Source: Roseibium sediminicola (GTDB lineage: Bacteria > Pseudomonadota > Alphaproteobacteria > Rhizobiales > Stappiaceae). From it: DNA of 64,000 bases. The stretch covers positions 124,001-188,000 of the forward strand of contig NZ_JALNMJ010000007.1 in NCBI RefSeq assembly GCF_023156505.1, written 5' to 3'. The translations under genes were made by a program, and so were the position numbers. The stretch's first letter is position 1; each line of letters begins with the position of its first letter. The notes under the pieces are model-generated. The model was not told the origin of the DNA and did not search any database. It saw only the letters and a program-made list of their open reading frames with translations. Shown one piece after another: positions 33,189 to 41,693 of this stretch.

Positions 33189-34277
33189 ATGAAACGGTTT
33201 GTCCTATCGACGGTGCTGACACTGGTCACCGGCCTGTCCTCACCGCCGCCGACCGCACTTGCCGGTTCGCCTGCAACGGTCGGCGTTGACCATATCCAGG
33301 TTCACTCCAAGGCGAGAGGCGAGGACCTTTCCGTCCTGATCTGGTATCCGGCCGCTCCGGGCGGGACGCCGGTTGCCGTCGGCGAGAACCAGGTCTTTGA
33401 AGGCTCGCCGGCCTACTCCAAGGCACCCCGCCGGGCCGGGGAACATCCCCTGATCCTGATGTCGCACGGCTCGGGGGCGAGCGTCGAACGCATGGCCTGG
33501 ATCGCTTCGGCGCTGGCCGCGGAGGGCTACATCGTGGCCGGTCCCAATCACCCGGGCACCACCAGCGGCGACAGTACGCCCGAAGACACGCCGAAGCTCT
33601 GGGAACGCACGGATGATCTTGCGGCCGTGCTCGACCGGCTGCTGGAGGATCCGGCATGGAGGCCAGGGATCGATGCGGAGAAGGTCGGCAGCCTCGGCTT
33701 TTCCCTCGGCGGTGCCGCGGTGCTCAGGAGCGTCGGGGCAACCGCGACCGTAGAGGCCTATGCCCAGTATTGCGAGACCTATCCTGCCATGGCGGATTGC
33801 CAATGGTTCAGGGGCGGCAGGGCCTATCGGGACGGCGCGGAAATCGAGGTTCCGCCCTTCGACCTCAGAACGGTTGACCGTGAGAAGTTCGAGCAGCCGG
33901 AACGGGATCCGCGGGTCCGGGCGGTGGTCTCGGTCGATCCTGCTCTGGCAGCCGTCTTTGACCTGTCGAGCCTGGAGGCGGTCGAAATTCCGCTCCACGT
34001 CGTCAATCTCGGTCTCCCGGCAACGGTTCCGGTTGCCGTGAAGTCGGACGATCTGGTCGCAAAGGCACCCAAAGGCAGTCTCGACCACGTCTCCGGTGCC
34101 GTCCACTTCAGCTTCCTGCCAGAGTGCAGACCGGGAGCGGCCGGGTTCCTCAAAGAGATCGGTGAGACGGATGCCCTTTGCGCGGATGGCGGGACACGTT
34201 CCCGCGCGGCGCTACACCGGGAACTCGCGGACAAGATCGTGGCGGCCTTTCGGCACGCTCTCAAGGTCGGCGAGTGA
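33189..34277 (+). CDS. Secreted alpha/beta hydrolase (dienelactone hydrolase/PAF-acetylhydrolase-like)
   Basis: 362 residues with a Sec signal peptide (MKRFVLSTVLTLVTG... TALAG). The oxyanion segment is LILMSHGSGAS, the nucleophile elbow GFSLGGAAVL, and the late His lies in SGAVHFSFLPEC. Length and motif order match bacterial platelet-activating-factor-acetylhydrolase-like esterases. Periplasmic or secreted; substrate unknown. Confidence 0.82.
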   Translation: MKRFVLSTVLTLVTGLSSPPPTALAGSPATVGVDHIQVHSKARGEDLSVLIWYPAAPGGTPVAVGENQVFEGSPAYSKAPRRAGEHPLILMSHGSGASVERMAWIASALAAEGYIVAGPNHPGTTSGDSTPEDTPKLWERTDDLAAVLDRLLEDPAWRPGIDAEKVGSLGFSLGGAAVLRSVGATATVEAYAQYCETYPAMADCQWFRGGRAYRDGAEIEVPPFDLRTVDREKFEQPERDPRVRAVVSVDPALAAVFDLSSLEAVEIPLHVVNLGLPATVPVAVKSDDLVAKAPKGSLDHVSGAVHFSFLPECRPGAAGFLKEIGETDALCADGGTRSRAALHRELADKIVAAFRHALKVGE

Positions 34278-34348
34278 CGACCTTTCAAAAAACTGGCTGC
34301 CGCGCGGTCCGGAGAACACGCGGCAGCGAGGGCATTTCAATACGTTAT

Positions 34349-34861
34349 TCAGGCGGCGTTCCGGCTTTCGATCAGCTTCAGCATCGCGACCAGCACGATG
34401 CCGTAGAGCACATGGCCAACCAGGGCGACCCAGACGATGCCGGAGAAATTCAGGAAGAACGGCAGGCCGGCCACCGAGGTGATGCCGCCGATGGCAAAGA
34501 CCCAGAGGCCGAAGCCGTAGATCGCGGAGGGCAGCAGCCAGTATGTGTTGCCGATGATCCGGCGCCAGAGCGGGGCGAAGATATAGAGCCAGCCAATCGG
34601 ATAGCCGATCAGGCCAACCACATAGAAATGGACGAAATAGCCGGCAAAGGCATTGTTGGGCAGGCCGAGGCTGCCGAGCAGGCTCTGCGCCAGGCCGTGC
34701 GGCGACAGGTTGGCGAAGCCGATGCCCGGGCTGACGACCTGGCCCCAGGAATCGAAGGCAATGGTGGCGAAAAAGCCCGAGATGAACATCAGGCCGAGCG
34801 TGTTGAAACTGATGGCCGGCAGGGACGCGGAAGCGCGGCTGTTCGAGGCGATGCTGGTCAT
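34349..34861 (-). CDS. Four-helix membrane protein of unknown function
   Basis: 170 residues with four hydrophobic segments (LGLMFISGFFATIAF, FVHFYVVGLIGYPIGWLYIF, YGFGLWVFAIGG, IVWVALVGHVLYGIVLVAML). Polar residues within helices include H and Y (VHFYVVG, GHVLYG). It is not recognised as a named family. It stands alone, convergent with the esterase gene and divergent from the next small gene. Confidence 0.7.
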   Translation of the reverse strand: MTSIASNSRASASLPAISFNTLGLMFISGFFATIAFDSWGQVVSPGIGFANLSPHGLAQSLLGSLGLPNNAFAGYFVHFYVVGLIGYPIGWLYIFAPLWRRIIGNTYWLLPSAIYGFGLWVFAIGGITSVAGLPFFLNFSGIVWVALVGHVLYGIVLVAMLKLIESRNAA

Positions 34862-35036
34862 GTCGGTGTCTTCCCCCAGAGGAACTGTTGCGGTGACAGT
34901 CAGGTAGGGGCGCGGTCGATCACATGGAAATAAATTGTCGGGCCCGTTTCGTGACGCGTTTGTGAGCGACGCGTGACCGGCGTGGATGGTGCCTCGGAGC
35001 TTTTTCGGAACGCTTCAAGAAGGTAAGGTCCGTCCC

Positions 35037-35480
35037 ATGTCGATAGAATATACAACCGCCCGTGCAATGGACTATCTCACCCGCGTGTTATGTCTCCCGG
35101 CTCGTGGCGACGAGCAGGACTGGGAGATAGAGCTTGCGGATGCTGGTCGGCTGGACGAGTTTCTAGACCGCTACTTCGATTTTGCCGGTGATGACGAATA
35201 TGCCTTCGCCATGGCGGCCCTGATCATCGCCAGCTTCGACAACCTCGTCGCGCTCCGCCTCAATTCCTTTGACAAGGAATATTTCGAGCTCTTTCAGGAC
35301 GCCGGTCATGATATCCGCGAGATCTATTCTGCAGAGGAATTACGATTGTGGAGGCGGATCTCGTTAATCCTCAAAACCAGACCGGATCTATTCGCAAACC
35401 ACATCCGGTATTGGGCGCAGATGGAAGAAGAACACAGCGGTTTTGCCTGTTCTTTGTTGTTCAGAAACCAAACCCTTTGA
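35037..35480 (+). CDS. Hypothetical acidic cytoplasmic protein
   Basis: 147 residues, mostly helical and acidic (DEQDWEIELADAGRLDEF), with no signal peptide, membrane segment or recognisable motif. ATG 35037 is preferred over an in-frame GTG/ATG further upstream at 34986 because AAGG-rich sequence precedes it. Function not recognised; no operon partner. Confidence 0.55.
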   Translation: MSIEYTTARAMDYLTRVLCLPARGDEQDWEIELADAGRLDEFLDRYFDFAGDDEYAFAMAALIIASFDNLVALRLNSFDKEYFELFQDAGHDIREIYSAEELRLWRRISLILKTRPDLFANHIRYWAQMEEEHSGFACSLLFRNQTL

Positions 35481-35587
35481 GGAGTGTGAACTTCGCTGGT
35501 TCCGTTGGAAAACGTACCTATGCAATTGCCTCCGCCCACGCGTCATGATCGGATGCCCTGATTGCAACCTGCCGTCGAGATCCCGTC

Positions 35588-36466
35588 ATGGAAACCCTTC
35601 CCGTTCGCCTCTACGCCGCCTTTGCCGCAGACGAGACCGGCGGCAATATGGGGGCGGTCGTGTTCGAGGATCTGCCGCTCTGGCCGGCGGCGCGGCAGCG
35701 GATCGCGGCGGATCTTGGCGCGCCGACGACAGGCTTTGTGCGGCACATCTCAGAAGGGCGCTATGAAACCCGGTTTCATTCCACGCGCTCTGAAATGGAT
35801 ATGTGCGGCCATGTCACCCTGGCGGTGTTCGCTGCTTTGAGGGACGATGGCCGGATCGGGCCCGGCAGCTATATCCAGGAAACACCCGCTGGTGAGATCG
35901 GCGTCGAGGTGACACCGGACGGGGCTGTCACCATGCACCAGCCGCTGCCGGTCTTCGATCGGAATGAGGCATCCCGCGAGGAGATCGCGCCGCTCCTCGG
36001 ACTGGACCCGAACCTGGTCTGGCGGGTCACCGCGTCCTCGACCGCGCTGCGCCACGTTTTCGTGCAGCTGGCCGAGCAGGAAACCCTGGCATCGCTGCAG
36101 CCGCAAGACACTGCCCTGCGTGAGTTCTGCCAAGACCGGTCGATCGATACGATCGGCGTCTGGTGCCGCCAGGCCTCCGGCCTCGGCAAGGCCAAGGTGC
36201 GCCTGCGCGATCTCTGCCACGGGGTCGGCGATCCGGAAGAGGCCGCCAGCGGCACCACCAACGGCGCGCTTGCCTGCGACTTGTTTCGCTCGGAAAATCT
36301 TCTGCCGGGCGCAGGCGGCGCGGCGGTGCTTGTGGCGGAACAAGGCTTTGAAATGGGCCGGCCAAGCATCGTGCGCACGGTACTTGGCACATCCGGCAAA
36401 GACATCACCAGCGTTTCGGTGGGCGGCTACGCGGCGCTGCGGATGAAAGGGCAGTTTGTCCTCTAG
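35588..36466 (+). CDS. PhzF-family isomerase/epimerase-like protein
   Basis: 292 residues of the PhzF (diaminopimelate-epimerase-like) fold: N-terminal VRLYAAFAADETGGNMGAVV, the SEMDMCGHVTLA motif and GTTNGALACDLF in the second half. Family enzymes isomerise trans-2,3-dihydro-3-hydroxyanthranilate; stand-alone members have unknown substrates. Not linked to phenazine genes here. Its stop lies 9 bp from that of the convergent serine hydrolase. Confidence 0.87.
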   Translation: METLPVRLYAAFAADETGGNMGAVVFEDLPLWPAARQRIAADLGAPTTGFVRHISEGRYETRFHSTRSEMDMCGHVTLAVFAALRDDGRIGPGSYIQETPAGEIGVEVTPDGAVTMHQPLPVFDRNEASREEIAPLLGLDPNLVWRVTASSTALRHVFVQLAEQETLASLQPQDTALREFCQDRSIDTIGVWCRQASGLGKAKVRLRDLCHGVGDPEEAASGTTNGALACDLFRSENLLPGAGGAAVLVAEQGFEMGRPSIVRTVLGTSGKDITSVSVGGYAALRMKGQFVL

Positions 36467-36475
36467 GAAGGTCTC

Positions 36476-38053
36476 TCAAACCCTGTGAAACCACACCGGT
36501 CCGTCTTCCCCGAAAAGTTCGATCTCGAGGCTTTGCGCCGGGCCATTTTCCATCTCCGCAAAAGTAAGCGTCGAACGGGAGCCTAGAGGCGCGTTTTCGG
36601 TGACGAAGTCGAACACCATCACCGGGCCATCCCAGGGGTTGAGCGCATAATGCTGCGGTTCGGGACCGGCCGACAAGACAAGGCCGGTGCCGACGGGGTT
36701 GACTTCCACGGTGCCGAAATAGGGATGGGCGTATCGGCCGACGACCTCCGATGCCGCCGGTGGCGGCGCGGCGGCGGCCGGTGGTTCCTGGCCCACCGTT
36801 CGGCCGTGCAGCGAGAAAAAGGCCTCAAAGCGTTGCGCATAGCCGGAATACCAGTCGCGGGTCTCGCGGCCGAACTGGGCAAGGTCCGTGAAGGCGGCCG
36901 CGATGCCTTCCGCGGCGCCGACCGGGGCGGCATTGGTCAGGACGACAATGCCGAGATCGAGCGAGGGGATCATCGAGAAGCAGGTGCCGGAGCCCATCAG
37001 GAAAGCACCGGAATGACCCAGCTTGACGCGGCCCGACGGTTCCACGCCGACATTGAAGCCGAAACCGTAGAACCCGGCTCTTGCATCGGGCATGCGCGGC
37101 TGGCCGGAAAAGCTCTGCGGGCTGAGTGCCGGCAGCAGAGCCTCCGGCGCGATGATCTGGTCGCCGCCATGCCGGCCGTTCGCCAGCACCATCTTGAGCC
37201 AGATGGCAAGATCATTGGCGGTGGAGCTGACACCGCCTGCAGGCGATTGCGCATCGGGATCGCGTTGGAACAACGGCGCGAAGGTATCGCCGTCACGGGC
37301 GTGGGGAATGGCCCGGTTCTCTGCCGCCATAAAATCCTCGAAGCGAGAGCTGGTGCCGGTCATGCCGAGCGGCCCGTAAAGCGCTTCCTCGGAAAGGCTG
37401 GCCCAGTCCTTTCCGGAGGCTTGCGCGACCGCCTCGGCGGCGGCCGTCAGGCCGAAATTGGTATAGGCGTAGGAGGTGCGGAAGGCATTGAGCGGCAACA
37501 GGCGCAGCCGTTCCAGAATGGTCTGGCGGTCGAAACCGAGATCCTCCAGATCGTCGCCCGCGTGATCGGGCAGGCCGGAGCGGTGGCTGTAGAGATCGCC
37601 GATAGTGAGTTTTTCGCTGCGCGCCGGATCGGAGAGAGAGAACCAGGGCAACAGATCGCGCATGCGGCTCTCCCAGGCGACCACGCCCTCACCGACCTGT
37701 CGGGCGACCACCGTCGCGCCGACGGGTTTCGACAGGGAGGCGAGCTGGAACACGGTGTCCGGCGTGACCGGGTCGTCAAGGTCGGCGCGCCGGAGGCCAT
37801 AGCCCTCGGCAAAGACCGTTTGACCTTCGTGGACCACGGCAATGGCCAGTCCCGGAATGCCGCTGCGTGCCATGATGTCCGCGGCAATCCGGGGCAGTTC
37901 GGCAATGGCGGCGTCGATCTGGCCCGGAGGAACCTCGACGCCCGGCGTCTGCGCCGGGGACAGGGTCTGGGCAATGCCGTTGACCGGCATCAGGGCCAGG
38001 GACGCGGCGGAGGTGCTCAAGAACAGGCGGCGGGAAAGGTCGGTCCGTGGCAT
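36476..38053 (-). CDS. Exported beta-lactamase-family serine hydrolase
   Basis: 525 residues. An RRLFLSTSAASLAL signal with paired arginines targets it outside the cytoplasm (Tat or Sec). The class C beta-lactamase/DD-peptidase motifs are SLSK (nucleophile Ser and Lys), YTN and LGHSGAF (HSG). A C-terminal domain of about 100 residues after a Pro/Ala linker (PPAAAAPPPAAS) resembles DUF3471, seen in esterase/peptidase members. Likely a periplasmic peptidase or esterase. Confidence 0.87.
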   Translation of the reverse strand: MPRTDLSRRLFLSTSAASLALMPVNGIAQTLSPAQTPGVEVPPGQIDAAIAELPRIAADIMARSGIPGLAIAVVHEGQTVFAEGYGLRRADLDDPVTPDTVFQLASLSKPVGATVVARQVGEGVVAWESRMRDLLPWFSLSDPARSEKLTIGDLYSHRSGLPDHAGDDLEDLGFDRQTILERLRLLPLNAFRTSYAYTNFGLTAAAEAVAQASGKDWASLSEEALYGPLGMTGTSSRFEDFMAAENRAIPHARDGDTFAPLFQRDPDAQSPAGGVSSTANDLAIWLKMVLANGRHGGDQIIAPEALLPALSPQSFSGQPRMPDARAGFYGFGFNVGVEPSGRVKLGHSGAFLMGSGTCFSMIPSLDLGIVVLTNAAPVGAAEGIAAAFTDLAQFGRETRDWYSGYAQRFEAFFSLHGRTVGQEPPAAAAPPPAASEVVGRYAHPYFGTVEVNPVGTGLVLSAGPEPQHYALNPWDGPVMVFDFVTENAPLGSRSTLTFAEMENGPAQSLEIELFGEDGPVWFHRV

Positions 38054-38152
38054 GTGTCACTCCAGTTGAGTCGCGTGCTCCAGCCTAGCAGGAACGATCT
38101 GCAGGGGCAGAGTAGACATCTGTCAAGGTAAACAGGTGCTGCCACACCCACA

Positions 38153-38262
38153 ACGTCATCCTGAGGAGCCGCTTTAGCGGCGTCTCGAAGGATCCGCCGC
38201 TTGCTCCGGAGTGCGGTTGCCGATCCTTCGAGACGGGCTTTGGGCCCTCCTCAGGATGACAC
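38153..38262. repeat. Palindromic intergenic repeat, family A (copy 3)
   Basis: Left end ACGTCATCCTGAGGAGCCGC, internal GTCTCGAAGGATC and GATCCTTCGAGACG, right end CTCCTCAGGATGAC. It fills most of the 296-bp gap between the serine hydrolase and DUF6505 genes. Confidence 0.88.
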
Positions 38263-38349
38263 TGAGGGGGTGGCAGGAGCTTGGAAAATGCGCTGGCCTT
38301 GCTTCAGGGCGAGGTTAGAGGGTGTGCTTTGGCACCATGCCGCCGCGCC

Positions 38350-38826
38350 TCAATGGCTGTCGCCATGCACGGCGACCATGTCGAGCTCCGCTTCCGGCAC
38401 CGCAATGGTGCGGAATTCCTCCCGGACGCCCTCTGCCGTCAATTCCCTTTGCACAGCGATCAGCGTGTTTTCCGGGTGCTCCCCGCACAGATCGGCCATG
38501 TAGCGCAGCTCTTCTTCGGCGACGCCTTTCGCGGCATCAATGGAGGGCGCACCGTAGAGATCGACGAAATGCTGGGCGAGACGGGTGACCAGGTCCTGGA
38601 ACTCGGGCGCGCTGACCGGCGTCACGGCCACGAAAGTGACCCGGCCGAACGTCTCCAGGCCCAGCCAGCCATTGGAAAAGGCCTGGCGGGCCTTGCCCTC
38701 CAGATCGGCCTCCGACCAGTCGGAGAATTCGAAGCCGCCGGAAAGGCACCATTCGCCGGTGCGGGCGGGCGAGAAAAAGACGTTTCGGTCGCTGTCGTCA
38801 AGGTGAATGGCGCGGGCGAGTTTCAT
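38350..38826 (-). CDS. DUF6505-type protein of the formate dehydrogenase locus
   Basis: 158 residues, cytoplasmic, acidic, starting MKLARAIHLDDSDRNVF, a pattern I associate with the DUF6505 family found beside formate dehydrogenase accessory genes. No catalytic motif is visible. It is last in a four-gene minus-strand unit (DUF6494, Mrp, ligase-like, this), 6 bp after the ligase-like gene. Confidence 0.65.
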   Translation of the reverse strand: MKLARAIHLDDSDRNVFFSPARTGEWCLSGGFEFSDWSEADLEGKARQAFSNGWLGLETFGRVTFVAVTPVSAPEFQDLVTRLAQHFVDLYGAPSIDAAKGVAEEELRYMADLCGEHPENTLIAVQRELTAEGVREEFRTIAVPEAELDMVAVHGDSH

Positions 38827-38831
38827 GGGGC

Positions 38832-39533
38832 CTAGGTCTCCAGCTGTGTGGACAGGGGGATCAGCGTGGTGTCGCCGTCCCGGCGCAGCAGCATGCCGAA
38901 ATTCTCGTCGACGCCGACAAAGGTGCCGGTAGTGCCGTCGATCTCGACCGGCTCGCCGATATTCGGCACCAGGGCACGCCAGTCGTCATGGACCGGGCGC
39001 GGACCGTCCTCCAGCCAGCGGTTGATCCAGTAAAGGCTGTGGCGCACCCAGGCCTCCAGAAGATCCGGAGGCGTGATCGCCGCGCAGCCTTCCTCCAGAA
39101 GGCAGGTCCGGTCCGGGGTTTCGCCCGGGTTTTCCATAGGGCTGGTCAGCCCAAGCTCGAGGCCGATGACCAGCCAGTCCGGTTCGGCATCGGGAAGCAC
39201 GGAGGAGGCCTTGGCGCGCAGACGCCCGCAGGTGGCGCCGTTGACCTTCACCCCGCCGTCCCAGGTGAGATGCACCGCGACTTCGGGCGGCGCCAGCGCA
39301 CCGAGCGCTGCCTGCAGGCCGAGACCGCAGACCGGCAGGGCGGCCATTGCCTGTTCCAGCGGCTTTTCCGGCGTGAAGATCAGACTGGCGCGCAGGGTCG
39401 CGCCGTCCAGATTGTAGACAACGGTGCCGGCATCCGTGCCGGCGATGGCGAGCGCGATCGCCCGGTCGAACGGGTCGGCTCGGCCGCTGAGCGGCTCGCC
39501 CTGGAAGAGCGGCGGAAATGTCAGCTCGCTCAT
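38832..39533 (-). CDS. Biotin/lipoate ligase-like protein (DUF4444-type C-terminus)
   Basis: 233 residues related to biotin/lipoate protein ligases (VHLTWDGGVKVNGATCGRLR resembles the W-x-N-D-V/K substrate segment; WLVIGLELGL is the following strand), with a small C-terminal SH3-like domain (EIDGTTGTFVGVDENFGMLL). It is shorter than LplA or BirA, and linkage to formate dehydrogenase accessory genes suggests a specialised role; the target is unknown. It overlaps the mrp gene by 4 bp. Confidence 0.75.
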   Translation of the reverse strand: MSELTFPPLFQGEPLSGRADPFDRAIALAIAGTDAGTVVYNLDGATLRASLIFTPEKPLEQAMAALPVCGLGLQAALGALAPPEVAVHLTWDGGVKVNGATCGRLRAKASSVLPDAEPDWLVIGLELGLTSPMENPGETPDRTCLLEEGCAAITPPDLLEAWVRHSLYWINRWLEDGPRPVHDDWRALVPNIGEPVEIDGTTGTFVGVDENFGMLLRRDGDTTLIPLSTQLET

Positions 39534-40627
39534 GCGTGTCCTTTCTCGACCAGTGTCCTCGCCAGCTGCCGGAAGACGGAGGCCTCCGGCGCCTCCGGCG
39601 ACTGGATTGCGATCGGCGTGCCGCCGTCGCCGGCCAGCCGGATGTTCAGATGCAGCGGCACTTCGGCCAGCAGCGGCACACCGAGCTTTTCCGCTTCCGC
39701 CGCTACGCCGCCATGCCCGAAGACATGTTCCTCATAGCCGCAATTGGAGCAGATATGGGTCGACATGTTCTCGATCATGCCGAGGATCGGCACCTGCATC
39801 TGGTTGAACATACTGATGCCCTTGCGCGCATCCAGCAAGGCCACGTCCTGCGGGGTCGAGACGATGACCGCACCGTCGACGATGAATTTCTGGCACAGCG
39901 TCATCTGCACGTCGCCGGTGCCGGGCGGCAGGTCGACGATCAGGACATCGAGTTTGCCCCACTGCACCTGGGCCATCATCTGCTGCAGCGCGCCCATCAG
40001 CATCGGTCCGCGCCAGACAACGGCCTCGTCGCCCCTGGTCATCAGGCCGATGGAGATCACGGTGACGCCGTGATTGCGCAAAGGCAGGATCATCTGGCCG
40101 TCGGGTGAGGTCGGCCGGCCGCTGACCCCCAGCATCTTCGGCTGCGAAGGCCCGTAAACATCCGCGTCCAGAAGGCCGACCTTGCGGCCCTCCGCGGCGA
40201 GCGCGCAGGCGAGATTGGCAGCCACCGTCGATTTTCCGACGCCGCCCTTGCCCGAGGCAATCGCGATCACCCGGTCAATGCCCGGAACCTTTTGCGGCCC
40301 CGATGTCCCGGGCGGGGCCGGGCGGGGCTTGATCGGTTGCGGTTCGGACGGTTTTGTCTCGGCGGGGGGCGGTGCCTGCTCGGAATGGGCGGTCAAGGCG
40401 ATCTGGATATTTTCGCAGCCGTCCAGCTCCTTGAGCTTGTCCTCCGCTTCCCTCGCAAGGGTTTCCATCTCGGCAACGCGACCACCGTCGATTTCCAGCA
40501 CGAACCGGACTGTATCGTCCGTCACGCGCAGGGCGCGCATCATGCCGGAGGCGACGATGTTTTCCCCGGTTGCCGGATCGCTCACCGATTTCAGGATCTT
40601 CAGAACGCTTTCGCGGTTTAACGGCAC
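39530..40627 (-). CDS. mrp: Mrp/NBP35-family iron-sulfur carrier ATPase
   Basis: 365 residues. An N-terminal MIP18-like domain (VLKILKSVSDPATGENIV) precedes the deviant Walker A motif SGKGGVGKSTVAANLA and the C-terminal CSNCGYEEHVFG, whose C-x2-C binds a bridging Fe-S cluster. It likely delivers Fe-S clusters to the formate dehydrogenase/polyferredoxin proteins encoded nearby, though Mrp also has general roles. It starts with GTG, 7 bp after the DUF6494 gene, whose stop overlaps the ribosome-binding site. Confidence 0.92.
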   Translation of the reverse strand: MPLNRESVLKILKSVSDPATGENIVASGMMRALRVTDDTVRFVLEIDGGRVAEMETLAREAEDKLKELDGCENIQIALTAHSEQAPPPAETKPSEPQPIKPRPAPPGTSGPQKVPGIDRVIAIASGKGGVGKSTVAANLACALAAEGRKVGLLDADVYGPSQPKMLGVSGRPTSPDGQMILPLRNHGVTVISIGLMTRGDEAVVWRGPMLMGALQQMMAQVQWGKLDVLIVDLPPGTGDVQMTLCQKFIVDGAVIVSTPQDVALLDARKGISMFNQMQVPILGMIENMSTHICSNCGYEEHVFGHGGVAAEAEKLGVPLLAEVPLHLNIRLAGDGGTPIAIQSPEAPEASVFRQLARTLVEKGHA

Positions 40628-40633
40628 GATGGC

Positions 40634-40822
40634 CTACCCCTCGATCTCGCCGGTGACGACATGTTCCAGGCCCAGTTCCTCGATGGTGATCACGGCTTTC
40701 ACCTTGTAACTCTTGCCGCTCGCCGGGCCGGCGTCCCGTACCGCATTCTCGATCGCCTGCTGCGAGGTCACGCCGACCTGTTTCAGAAACTTGCGCATGG
40801 ACATGTTGAAATCGTCGCTCAT
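40634..40822 (-). CDS. DUF6494-type small protein
   Basis: 62 residues: MSDDFNMSMRKFLKQVGVTS, then a helix and two strands (YKVKAVITIEELGLEHVVTG). ATG 40822 has AGGAGG seven bases upstream, so an earlier TTG is not used. This small family recurs beside mrp in formate dehydrogenase loci; function unknown. Confidence 0.75.
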   Translation of the reverse strand: MSDDFNMSMRKFLKQVGVTSQQAIENAVRDAGPASGKSYKVKAVITIEELGLEHVVTGEIEG

Positions 40823-40915
40823 CTTTTCCTCCTGTTGCAATTGTCAGTGCATTGACTGGGTGATGGTCCGGAACCTACCCTAACGTGATCTGTCAGCAGC
40901 GTGAGGGAGGAGCGC

Positions 40916-41677
40916 GTGGGCTGTCGTCTCTTTTGGGTCGGGCTGTTGAGCCTGACGTTTTTCACGCTGGCATCTGCGACCGGGAATTCCCAGTCCCGGT
41001 CCTTTCGGCTGAGCGCGCCCGAGGCGCTGGTTGCCAGCGGTGTCCTGAAACATCTGCTGCCGCGCTTTTCCCTGAAAACCCAGGTCCGGATCGAGCTGGT
41101 CGGTGCCGGTGAGGCGGATGCCAGGTTCGCGGCCGAAGGCAAGGGTACGCCCGTGTTTGCCGGCCTCGATGCGGATTGGGTCCTGGTCACCTTGACGCCC
41201 GGCAACGAACATGTCGGCCGGTTCGAGGACTGGATCACCAGCGAGGTCGGCCGCAACACCATCGAATCCTTCCAGCCCGGCGGCAAGGCGCTGTTCACGG
41301 CGGCGGTCGCGCGGCAGAAAGACGACGAGACCGTTGTGCTCCCGGGCAATGTGGTGGAGGGCGAGAAACTGGCGGTGACCCATTGCGGCCGCTGCCATAT
41401 GGTCAACGAGGCAACGCGGCTGACGACAATCGGCTCGTCGCCCTCCTTCGCCGTGATGCGCGGCTTTTCCGACTGGCAGGCCCGGTTCGAGGCGTTTTTC
41501 GCGCTCAACCCGCATCCGTCCTTCACCCTGATTGACGGTGTCACCGAACCATTCGATGTCAGCCGGCCCTCACCGATCGTGCCGCTCGAGATGACCCTGG
41601 AAGAGCTCGAGGCCATTCTGGCCTTCGTCTCGCAGATCCCGCCCGCCGACCTCGGTGCGCCCATCCAGTACCAGTGA
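40916..41677 (+). CDS. Periplasmic c-type haem protein with TupA-like segments
   Basis: 253 residues; GTG 40916 is preceded by GGAGG. A signal peptide (LFWVGLLSLTFFTLASA) is followed by SGVLKHLLPRFSLKTQVRIE, which lines up with SGLFDSLLPIFKDKTGIEVR of the TupA protein encoded at 53448-54284, and by FEDWITSEVGRNTIESF...GGKALF, which lines up with the TupA C-terminal FIDWLLSKDGQKAIADY...GQQLF. A single haem site CGRCH (about residue 155) is in the remaining C-terminal half, with MTLEELEAILAFVSQI as the last helix of a cytochrome c. A solute-binding remnant fused to a cytochrome; role in formate-derived electron transfer is inferred from position. Confidence 0.72.
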   Translation: MGCRLFWVGLLSLTFFTLASATGNSQSRSFRLSAPEALVASGVLKHLLPRFSLKTQVRIELVGAGEADARFAAEGKGTPVFAGLDADWVLVTLTPGNEHVGRFEDWITSEVGRNTIESFQPGGKALFTAAVARQKDDETVVLPGNVVEGEKLAVTHCGRCHMVNEATRLTTIGSSPSFAVMRGFSDWQARFEAFFALNPHPSFTLIDGVTEPFDVSRPSPIVPLEMTLEELEAILAFVSQIPPADLGAPIQYQ

Positions 41678-41693
41678 AAAGATCCGGTCCGCG

